From assembly GCA_040386335.1 (NCBI GenBank), contig JAZKFT010000034.1, positions 1 to 64,000 of the forward strand: a stretch of DNA of 64,000 nt. Direction: 5' to 3'. Shown piece by piece: positions 57,847 through 64,000 of this stretch (positions are counted from its first letter, which is position 1; every line of letters begins with the position of its first letter). Under the pieces are notes generated by a model, which made no database searches, was not told the DNA's origin, and saw only the letters and a list, made by a program, of their open reading frames with translations. This stretch comes from JAZKFT01 sp040386335. Lineage in GTDB: Bacteria > Bacteroidota > Bacteroidia > Chitinophagales > Chitinophagaceae. A program made the position numbers and the translations under genes.

Positions 57847-58923
57847 ATGCAGTTCAGAAATTTTAAAATGGTCAGCTACGTGGTATATGGCCGTGGCGCT
57901 TTTAACCAGCTAGATGAAATTATAGCACCCCATCGCAAGCCCGGTGCACCTATGATATTCTTACTTGATCATTTTTTTCAGAATGGCCATTCCCTGGCTA
58001 ACCGTATACCACTTCGCGGAAACGACAAAATGATCTTTGCCGATGTTACCTACGAACCCAAGACCACCCAGGTAGATTCATTGGCGGCTCAACTCAAAGC
58101 AGAGTTTGGAGCCATCAGTGGCGTCATCGGTATCGGCGGCGGTAGTGTAATGGATCTTGCGAAAGCAGTGAGTTTAATGATGAACAACCCCGGATCGAGT
58201 GCCGATTACCAGGGTTGGGATTTGGTGAAATTTCCGGGTGTGTACAAAGTGGGTATCCCAACCTTAAGCGGAACCGGTGCGGAAGTTAGCCGTACTACGG
58301 TGCTTACCGGCCCTACACGTAAACTGGGCATGAACAGCGATTTCACTCCATTCGACCAGATAGTGCTGGACCCTGAATTGACAAAAGATGCGCCTTCCAA
58401 CCAGCGTTTTTACACCGGGATGGATTGCTATATCCATTGTATTGAAAGCCTTACCGGCACGTACTTAAATGAGTTTAGCAAGAGCTATGGTGCCAAGGCT
58501 TTAGACCTTTGCCGCGAGGTTTTTCTCAGCGGTAAAGACTGGACGAATGAGGATGATGACAAACTGATGATGGCCAGTTATGCGGGAGGGATGAGTATTG
58601 CTTATAGCCAGGTGGGGGTAGCACATGCCGTAAGTTATGGCCTTAGCTATTTGCTGGGCACCAAACATGGTATTGGCAATTGCATTGTAATGAACCATAT
58701 TGGCGAATACTATCCCGAGGGCGTAGCAGAGTTTAAGCAAATGGTGGCCCAAAACAATATTGATATTCCGCAAGGTATTTGCGCCGGTTTAACTGAAGAG
58801 CAATTTGACACCATGATGAACGTGAGCCTCGGCATGAAACCACTTTGGGAAAATGCGCTGGGCAAAGATTGGGAGTCCATCATGACCCGGGAAAAGCTAA
58901 GGGCTTTGTACGAAAAGTTGTAA
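57847..58923 (+). CDS. kdnB: Kdo 8-oxidase-type iron-containing alcohol dehydrogenase
   Basis: A 358-residue group III alcohol dehydrogenase. The NAD-binding GIGGGSVMDLAKAVSLM is at about residues 95-111. Metal ligands lie at D193 and H197 in FYTGMDCYIHCIESLTG, with further His in VAHAVSYGL and TKHGIGNC. The stretch DCYIHCIESLTGTYLNEFSK agrees closely with what I recall of KdnB from Shewanella, which oxidises Kdo at C8 before amination by KdnA. No kdnA is in the window, so the partner may lie elsewhere. The ATG is at 57847. Confidence 0.85.
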   Translation: MQFRNFKMVSYVVYGRGAFNQLDEIIAPHRKPGAPMIFLLDHFFQNGHSLANRIPLRGNDKMIFADVTYEPKTTQVDSLAAQLKAEFGAISGVIGIGGGSVMDLAKAVSLMMNNPGSSADYQGWDLVKFPGVYKVGIPTLSGTGAEVSRTTVLTGPTRKLGMNSDFTPFDQIVLDPELTKDAPSNQRFYTGMDCYIHCIESLTGTYLNEFSKSYGAKALDLCREVFLSGKDWTNEDDDKLMMASYAGGMSIAYSQVGVAHAVSYGLSYLLGTKHGIGNCIVMNHIGEYYPEGVAEFKQMVAQNNIDIPQGICAGLTEEQFDTMMNVSLGMKPLWENALGKDWESIMTREKLRALYEKL

Positions 58924-59030
58924 TCTTTTTGGCCCGGCTTTTCTATATTGATTGGGCCACATTGGCGGACGGTTCTCCCGATCATTTCGACGCTCTATTC
59001 TATTCAAGACAAATAGCAGTGCCACTAAAA

Positions 59031-59062
59031 CCCTGTCAGGGCGAAAGCCAGCCCTGACAGGG
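59031..59062. repeat. Perfect 12-bp palindromic hairpin
   Basis: CCCTGTCAGGGC-GAAAGCCA-GCCCTGACAGGG forms a perfect 12-bp stem 30 bases before the polysaccharide deacetylase start. No T-run follows. It may be a dispersed repeat or an RNA structure in the leader of that gene. GGTGCCAC follows it and GTGCCACT lies just before it. Confidence 0.65.
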
Positions 59063-59092
59063 TGCCACAAATCGTAAATCGTGAATTGGCCA

Positions 59093-60493
59093 ATGTTCCT
59101 GTACACAAATCACATCACCCCACGCCTTGAATACATGGCCCATTGGCTGGGCACCCGTTTATTTGGAACCGCCCTGCAAATCTGTACTGATAAAGAAAAT
59201 TTAGCCAGGCCAGGTTGGGTACTGAATTATACCAGCAAGCCGCTGGACGATATTGAGAGTTTTTGGATCAATCCGCATCCCCTTCTTTTTCAATCAGGCA
59301 TCAGCCCACAATCGGTGGAAGTCAAAACAAAAGACGGTCTTTCCTATTTTTTTGAAACGGGTGGTGATCACCATTTTGATGTTTTAGCCGCATCTTTTTA
59401 TCTTATTCAACGCTACGAAGAATACTTGCCCCACACAAAAGACATGTATGGTCGATATGCCCACGAAAACAGCCTGGCTTTCCGGAACAATTTCCTCCAC
59501 TGGCCGCTGGTAGATTTATGGATCAATGAATTAAGGGACAAGATTCAAGGTTCAAGGATCAAGGATCAAGCCCCAGGCGTCAAGCGTCAGGCGTTCAGCT
59601 TTGTGCCTACATTCGATATAGACATTGCTTATAGTTATCGGGGCAAAGGCTTTATAAGAAACCTCGCCGGGGTGGCCCGTTCGTTTGGGCAATGGCAATT
59701 ATTGAAAGAAAGATGGTATGTTTTACTCGGAAAACAACAGGATCCTTTTGATATTTTTAACGAACTGGATGCTCTGCACCAGGAGTACGACCTGGAGCCG
59801 ATTTACTTTTTTTTGATGGCCAACAAAAGGGTGGGTTACGATAAAAATATTCCCCCTGCTACGCAGGAAATGAAAAACCTGGCTGCTGATATTGGTGGCA
59901 AATACGCAACAGGCATCCACCCAAGTTGGCAAAGCGGCGATGATGAATACCTGCTGGCACAGGAAATTGAAACATTGCGGTCGGGTATTAATAAAAACAT
60001 TTTTATCAGCCGCCAGCATTATATCAGGATGCAATTACCGGAAACCTACCAACGCTTAATAAGCCATGGCATTATTGAAGACCATTCGATGGGTTATGGG
60101 AGCATCAATGGCTTTAGGGGTTCCAGCTGTGTACCTTACTATTGGTATGATTTGCAAACTGAGCAAACCACACCACTCAAAATTGTTCCATTCTGCTATA
60201 TGGAAGCCAATTCTATTTTCGAACAAAAACATACACCTGCGCAGGCTTTGGAAGAATTAAAACAATACCATGATGTGGTAAAAAAAGTGGGGGGAACATT
60301 GAGCACCATCTTTCATAACCACCTGATCGGGATGGATGAAAACGGAAGAAAGTGGATGGATATGTACACGAAATTTCTAAAATATCTATTTGAGGAAAAT
60401 AGCTCGTTGTTGCAATTTAGAAAACACGTCATTGTAAATTTTTGTAGCCGTCATTGGCAGGACGGTTCTTGCCCGACGTCGCAATCCACGTGA
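59093..60493 (+). CDS. Polysaccharide deacetylase-family protein with repeat-derived segments
   Basis: A 466-residue protein starting MFLYTNHITPRLEYMAHWL. The N-terminal 130 residues are a family-specific domain seen with Bacteroidota deacetylases. The NodB-like region runs from about residue 165, with FVPTFDIDIAYSYRGKG and later TGIHPSWQSGDDEYLLAQEI, the usual Asp and His positions. The segment at residues 150-166 (KIQGSRIKDQAPGVKRQ) is encoded by a CAAGGATCAAGG-type word repeat, and the last 16-18 residues come from a dispersed palindromic element (60448-60577) that also supplies the stop codon. The true C-terminus may thus have been replaced. The substrate is unknown. Confidence 0.8.
   Translation: MFLYTNHITPRLEYMAHWLGTRLFGTALQICTDKENLARPGWVLNYTSKPLDDIESFWINPHPLLFQSGISPQSVEVKTKDGLSYFFETGGDHHFDVLAASFYLIQRYEEYLPHTKDMYGRYAHENSLAFRNNFLHWPLVDLWINELRDKIQGSRIKDQAPGVKRQAFSFVPTFDIDIAYSYRGKGFIRNLAGVARSFGQWQLLKERWYVLLGKQQDPFDIFNELDALHQEYDLEPIYFFLMANKRVGYDKNIPPATQEMKNLAADIGGKYATGIHPSWQSGDDEYLLAQEIETLRSGINKNIFISRQHYIRMQLPETYQRLISHGIIEDHSMGYGSINGFRGSSCVPYYWYDLQTEQTTPLKIVPFCYMEANSIFEQKHTPAQALEELKQYHDVVKKVGGTLSTIFHNHLIGMDENGRKWMDMYTKFLKYLFEENSSLLQFRKHVIVNFCSRHWQDGSCPTSQST
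59541..59591. repeat. In-frame word repeat inside the deacetylase gene
   Basis: AGATTCAAGGTTCAAGGATCAAGGATCAAG and then CAGGCGTCAAGCGTCAGGCG are runs of CAAGG/GGATC and CAGGCGT words. The block is 51 bases, a multiple of three, and stays in frame. The same words form the intergenic block at 49418-49480. Confidence 0.7.
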
Positions 60494-60577
60494 ATTTGCA
60501 GGGCTTGGTTGCAATAAATGAGTGTCGTGTTAACAGCTGGCAGGGGATTACCACGGGCAAGAACCCTCGCAAGGTCG
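60448..60577. repeat. Dispersed palindromic element, copy C (at end of coding region)
   Basis: It starts CCGTCATTGGCAGGACGG and ends GGGCAAGAACCCTCGCAAGG, with the inner arms GTCGCAATCCACG and GGGGATTACCACGG. This copy is more diverged than A and B. Its first 46 bases are read as the C-terminal end of the deacetylase and include the TGA stop at 60491. Confidence 0.7.
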
Positions 60578-60607
60578 ATTTCATTATCTTTCCAAAAACA
60601 TTCGTGT

Positions 60608-61363
60608 ATGTTCAAAACGCTTACTGCCTTTTTTAGTATTGCCTTTTTCGTGGCCTGCAATACTGCTACTACAGTTGAAGTAAAACAGGACAGCCTTATC
60701 AATACCGGCCTGAATGATATTGTGTTGAATTCCACCTTTAATGTGGACAAGCTCAAAGGCCTGTACTCCGGTTCATTCGAGGGCACACCCATCAGTATTT
60801 CCATCAACTATGTGAGTGGTAAAAATGTAAGTGGCTACAATGTGCATAAGGGTCTAAAGCGCAACATGCGTGGCACGATGGAACCATTTGGGTCAACCAT
60901 AAAACTCATGCTGGATGAACCCGGAAACAACCGTTATGATGGCCATTTTGAATTGTTTATCGACACTGCTGCCTTTACCGGCAAGGGCACCTGGAAACCG
61001 AAGAACGACACCACGTTAAAAACAAAGGATTTCAGTTTCACAAAAAATAAGGAAGAAGGTTATAACAATCTTGTGGCACTTTGGTCGGACACGCTCAACA
61101 GGTCGGTGTTGCTGAAGAGTGATGGTGCTGCTACGTTTTCTTATTACAGTGGCAAGGGAACACCGCAGGAACAACTGCAAAACTTTGGCGGCAACTGGCA
61201 GCAAAAAGGGGATAGTGTTATTATCTTTTGGCAGCCGAATACTATTTTTCCCGGCCGCCGCTCTTCGTTTTTTGTGATGAGAGAAAAATTTGATGGGGAT
61301 AGCACCGTCTATATCCGCGGCTTAAAAGGAGAAAAAGTGGAGTGGCTTAATGAAGCACCTTAG
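60608..61363 (+). CDS. Lipoprotein of unknown function
   Basis: I do not recognise this 251-residue protein. It starts MFKTLTAFFSIAFFVACNT, with an acylated Cys at residue 17. The mature part is beta-rich with two related halves: LKGLYSGSFEGTPISISINY and KDFSFTKNKEEGYNNLVALW, and GRRSSFFVMREKFDGD near the end. It has no enzymatic motif. It starts 31 bases after the dispersed element at 60448-60577. The open frame goes further upstream to 60518 through the element, but the ATG at 60608 precedes the lipobox. Confidence 0.78.
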   Translation: MFKTLTAFFSIAFFVACNTATTVEVKQDSLINTGLNDIVLNSTFNVDKLKGLYSGSFEGTPISISINYVSGKNVSGYNVHKGLKRNMRGTMEPFGSTIKLMLDEPGNNRYDGHFELFIDTAAFTGKGTWKPKNDTTLKTKDFSFTKNKEEGYNNLVALWSDTLNRSVLLKSDGAATFSYYSGKGTPQEQLQNFGGNWQQKGDSVIIFWQPNTIFPGRRSSFFVMREKFDGDSTVYIRGLKGEKVEWLNEAP

Positions 61364-61534
61364 TGTTTATTTCCAGGTACATATAAATTGGAAATAATAA
61401 GGCCTTTCAGTAGTATTGGGCAACCTTCAACTTCAGGGTTGCCCCGATGGGACAAAACAACTTCAGATTTCCATTTCCTACAGACAGGTCACGCCGCTGG
61501 CGTAAGGTCGCGCCTGAAGTAATGAAATAAACAG

Positions 61535-62191
61535 ATGAATAAAACACTAGCGAACGGGTTTCGTTTTCTGCTGCTTGCGGCCTTGGCCTGGGGATGCTGG
61601 CTCATAATACAATTATCGTGGCCGTATCTCGTAGTGGAACCCAATGTCGATTTTTTGCTCAGTAAGCAAAACGTGTATCATGTAGATAGCTGGCGAATCA
61701 GCTTTTATGCACATGTGTTTACGAGCATTTTGGTGCTGGTGGCCGGCTTCACCCAATTCAGCAAATCCATATTAAAAAATTACACCAAAGTTCACCGCAT
61801 TACCGGTTGGGTTTATTTTACCGTAGTGCTTCTTATCAGCGGTCCGGCTGCATTTATAATGGCGCTAAAAGCCAATGGTGGCCTGCCTGCAAGAGCCAGC
61901 TTTACTACACTGGCCATCATTTGGTACGCATGCACCTTAATGGCTTTGATACGGGTAAGACAGCACAATTACCAAAGCCATGCCCAATGGATGATCCGTA
62001 GCTATGCCCTTACATTGAGCGCTATCACCCTTCGCATTTATGCCTATCTTTTTGATGCCTTGCATATTAATGTACACCCGAGGGATGTTTATATTACCAT
62101 TTCCTGGCTAAGTTGGGTGCCGAATTTAATAGTGGCAGAAGTGATCAACAGGATACGGGCCGAACAAATAAAAAGAATGATCGAAAGATGA
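61535..62191 (+). CDS. DUF2306 membrane protein
   Basis: A 218-residue membrane protein with about six helices. The start is MNKTLANGFRFLLLAALAWGCWL. The family marks are SFYAHVFTSILVLVAGFTQFS, YTKVHRITGWVYFTVVLLISG and HAQWMIRSYALTLSAITLRIY with conserved His residues, which could bind heme or metal. DUF2306 proteins have no known function. The gap upstream (61364-61534) contains only GC-rich short palindromes. It is followed by a terminator-like hairpin. Confidence 0.85.
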   Translation: MNKTLANGFRFLLLAALAWGCWLIIQLSWPYLVVEPNVDFLLSKQNVYHVDSWRISFYAHVFTSILVLVAGFTQFSKSILKNYTKVHRITGWVYFTVVLLISGPAAFIMALKANGGLPARASFTTLAIIWYACTLMALIRVRQHNYQSHAQWMIRSYALTLSAITLRIYAYLFDALHINVHPRDVYITISWLSWVPNLIVAEVINRIRAEQIKRMIER

Positions 62192-62225
62192 GGTGTAAAC
62201 TATAATTGATATCCGTCGTAACATT

Positions 62226-62258
62226 AAACAGCCTGGTTTTTGGTTAACCAGGCTGTTT
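62226..62258. terminator. Terminator-like hairpin between convergent genes
   Basis: AAACAGCCTGGTT (62226-62238) and AACCAGGCTGTTT (62246-62258) form a perfect 13-bp stem with a 7-base loop. Each arm ends in a short T-run on its own strand. It lies between DUF2306 and the convergent TPR-like lipoprotein gene, so it could serve both. Confidence 0.75.
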
Positions 62259-62285
62259 GGTACCAATCGAAGTCGTTAAACGTTA

Positions 62286-63467
62286 TTACAATCTATCGAA
62301 CACGGTATTCAGAATAAATCCCAGTACCTTGGCATCGCTTACAAATTTTCCATTGGCAGCGATCTTATATTTTGTCGTTTTCATCAGGTCGCTTTGGGAA
62401 ATGGTGTTATTCTCATAGCCATTCTCAGCTGCGGGTTTGGTCCAGGTGTTTTGGTATTCTTTAATTTCAAAATTGAGATTCTGTTGCAGCGTAGCTACTT
62501 TAAATAACTGGTCAAAAGCTTCCTGCCCGGCAAACTCTACTTTATCTATCAGCTTGCCTTGTTTGTCGTATGAAGCAATGTAAAATTTGGCAGGGACATA
62601 AGGCAGGTTGTCTCCATGACCGTAACTACGGCTGCCGTAAATCACCGTTTCAAAAGCCGGTGTGCTGCCCACTTTGGCAAAGTAGAAAAACTCGTTACCC
62701 ACGTCACGGCTGAATTTGTAATCCCGCATTTCGGTCACGTATTTCTCATAATCGTAGCTGATGGCAACCGGCTGTTTGATATTCTTCAAACTTTCCATAT
62801 TGATCACAAGCGGAAAATCGCATTGCCTGAAACTGCTGCTGTAACCATCCCATAAAATACTGGCGGGGTCGCCATTGCCACTCATCGCTTCATTGTAGGA
62901 ACTGATAAACTCGCTGTTCTTCCTGATGGGATCCAATTTGGATTCTCCAAAGATCTTTTCACGGCTCACAAACCCATTTTCGATGGCGTGCCTTAAATAT
63001 TCCAGGGCGAGCTGTTGCTTGTCATAGTCTTCATCGCCGGCCATGCCAGCCATAGCGCAAGCCTTTTTAAACAATACATACCCCAACGGATTGTAATTCA
63101 GTCTCTCTGCAAGATCATATGCATTGAAGGCCAGTGAATCCCTGTTAAGCTCCAATAATGCATTGCCTAATTCATAATACCCCTTATTATTAGGATAAAA
63201 CCGCAGCGACTTTTCAAACAAACCCACGCTTCCGTTGGGATCTTTCTTGTTTTTTAGCAGGTCGATGGCCTGCAGGAATATCTTTTTTGATGTGTCTTCC
63301 TGGGAAGCCTTGACCTGCCGCAAATAAGCTACCACGGAGTCGAATGCGTAAATATTTTTGTTAGACAACTGGTTCACTGTTATTGCAGTTTCGGTTGTCT
63401 TTGTTTCGTTTTTGCAGGCAGTTAAAGTGATTGCGGCTGCGAGCAGGAAAAGAGTAGTCTGTTTCAT
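62286..63467 (-). CDS. TPR-containing lipoprotein
   Basis: A 393-residue lipoprotein with acylated Cys at residue 18 (LTAC-KNE). About residues 70-180 are TPR-like repeats, for example GSVGLFEKSLRFYPNNKGYYELGN and SLAFNAYDLAERLNYNPLG. The C-terminal half is a beta-rich domain with PVAISYDYEKYVTEMRDYK and a final VLGFILNTVFDRL. No function is known to me. It is convergent with DUF2306 and divergent from nadB. The start ATG at 63467 is the only reasonable one. Confidence 0.78.
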   Translation of the reverse strand: MKQTTLFLLAAAITLTACKNETKTTETAITVNQLSNKNIYAFDSVVAYLRQVKASQEDTSKKIFLQAIDLLKNKKDPNGSVGLFEKSLRFYPNNKGYYELGNALLELNRDSLAFNAYDLAERLNYNPLGYVLFKKACAMAGMAGDEDYDKQQLALEYLRHAIENGFVSREKIFGESKLDPIRKNSEFISSYNEAMSGNGDPASILWDGYSSSFRQCDFPLVINMESLKNIKQPVAISYDYEKYVTEMRDYKFSRDVGNEFFYFAKVGSTPAFETVIYGSRSYGHGDNLPYVPAKFYIASYDKQGKLIDKVEFAGQEAFDQLFKVATLQQNLNFEIKEYQNTWTKPAAENGYENNTISQSDLMKTTKYKIAANGKFVSDAKVLGFILNTVFDRL

Positions 63468-63772
63468 ATTCGGGTTATTTATCTGAACCAGGATTTGAGT
63501 GGATTAATTTGGATAAACATGGAAAATGGTAAACGATCAATATTTTCTGTTCCAAATAGTAGCAATCAATCGAATCCCGTACGTACGGGACCAATTTCGC
63601 TAAATAGTGGTACAAAAAGCCCGATTTAAAAGAAAAAAAATCATGCCAGTATTTGTTGGTTGGATGGCACTGTTTTTTCCCAAAATCCGGAAGTTCAACA
63701 AGGTAATGACCATTTGCCAATTTCTCCAACAAGCCACTTGTTAAAAAAATGCTTGCACTACCTTTACCGGCT
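63468..63772. other. Non-coding divergent gap with a 16-base palindrome
   Basis: This gap lies between the TPR lipoprotein gene and nadB. The only structure I see is TCCCGTACGTACGGGA at 63575-63590, a perfect palindrome of the same form as TCCCGGACGTCCGGGA at 10032-10047 and 50778-50793. An open frame on the minus strand (63475-63810) overlaps the nadB start and looks like chance. An in-frame ATG at 63749 could extend nadB by eight codons. Confidence 0.45.
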
Positions 63773-64000
63773 ATGATGCAAACTGATTTTTTAGTAATCG
63801 GCTCCGGCATTGCCGGCCTTACCTACGCATTGAAAACGGCGAAAGCCTGCCCGGACAAACAAGTATTGGTGTTAACCAAAACCGTTAGTGATGAAACCAA
63901 TACCAAATATGCCCAGGGCGGCATTGCTGGTGTGTGGGATATGGACACCGACAGTTACGAAAAACATATAGAGGATACCATGGTGGCCGGGGACTGGCTG
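63773..64000 (+). CDS. nadB: L-aspartate oxidase (partial, cut by window edge)
   Basis: Only the first 76 codons are visible. The protein begins MMQTDFLVIGSGIAGLTYAL, with the FAD motif GSGIAGL, and continues with LVLTKTVSDETNTKYAQGGIAGVW, the conserved flavin segment of the succinate dehydrogenase/aspartate oxidase family. TKYAQGGIAGV followed by DSYEKHIEDTMVAGDWL is typical of NadB, which makes iminoaspartate, the first step in NAD synthesis. The start may be either ATG of the pair at 63773 and 63776. The upstream gene is divergent. nadA and nadC would lie outside the window, if present. Confidence 0.92.
   Translation, partial: MMQTDFLVIGSGIAGLTYALKTAKACPDKQVLVLTKTVSDETNTKYAQGGIAGVWDMDTDSYEKHIEDTMVAGDWL

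Noticed and set aside
63475..63810. Minus-strand 111-codon frame between the TPR lipoprotein gene and nadB
   Set aside because: It overlaps the start of nadB, has no family features and seems a chance frame.

Overview
The window comes from a Bacteroidota chromosome, most likely family Chitinophagaceae or a close relative. The clues are a gliding lipoprotein (GldH), a NuoG without its molybdopterin domain, separate nuoC and nuoD, TonB and DM13/YHS/DoxX proteins of Bacteroidota type, few Shine-Dalgarno sequences, and promoter-like TAnnTTTG boxes. Coding density is high and most genes lie in long same-strand runs.

Region 1 (1-8837, minus strand) is the front half of a phage-tail-like contractile injection system. 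In transcription order it holds a DUF4255 terminator protein, a 375-residue protein of unknown role with two chitin-binding-like repeats, the sheath, two tube paralogues, a 56-residue DUF5908 protein, an Afp7-type tube/baseplate adaptor, a VgrG-like spike, a PAAR tip and a gp25 baseplate wedge that is cut by the window edge. The rest of the baseplate, any fibre, ATPase and cargo would lie to the left. Region 2 (9049-10909) is a two-gene uronate pathway unit: KduI and a D-mannonate oxidoreductase-type SDR.

Region 3 (11107-27556, minus strand) is a complete complex I operon, nuoA to nuoN. It carries two insertions of unrelated genes: a DUF4440-VOC-DUF4440 trio between nuoE and nuoF, and a zinc-ribbon methyltransferase between nuoH and nuoI. 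A clear terminator follows nuoN. Region 4 (27689-31875) is a TonB, small membrane protein, PstS-like lipoprotein and TPR protein module. Region 5 (32206-43374) is mixed housekeeping: a low-molecular-weight phosphatase, hisS, a DMT permease, a PcaF-like thiolase, rlmN, a Spy-like protein, two TPM proteins, gldH and a YicC-type endoribonuclease.

Region 6 (43657-49413, plus strand) is a tight nine-gene run that starts with a Crp/Fnr regulator: YHS, DM13, DoxX, a beta-barrel-like protein, YceI, DinB, NRDE and an ATP-grasp protein. Region 7 (49499-53453, minus strand) is a small biosynthetic cluster of UbiA prenyltransferase, type III polyketide synthase, methyltransferase and FAD oxidoreductase with overlapping genes. 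Region 8 (53611-64000) holds envelope genes, including kdsB and a kdnB-type Kdo 8-oxidase that together point to 8-amino-Kdo in the LPS. It also has a sterol-desaturase-family protein, a rhomboid protease, a polysaccharide deacetylase, lipoproteins and the start of nadB.

The intergenic DNA is rich in repeats: a palindromic element of about 130 bp in three full copies and one partial copy, a GNRA-capped hairpin seen three times and only in the injection-system operon, and blocks of short repeated words such as TGTGCAAA, CCACATTT, ATTTATG and CAAGGTT. Some of these intrude into coding sequence. No tRNA, rRNA, CRISPR array, insertion sequence or transposase was seen.
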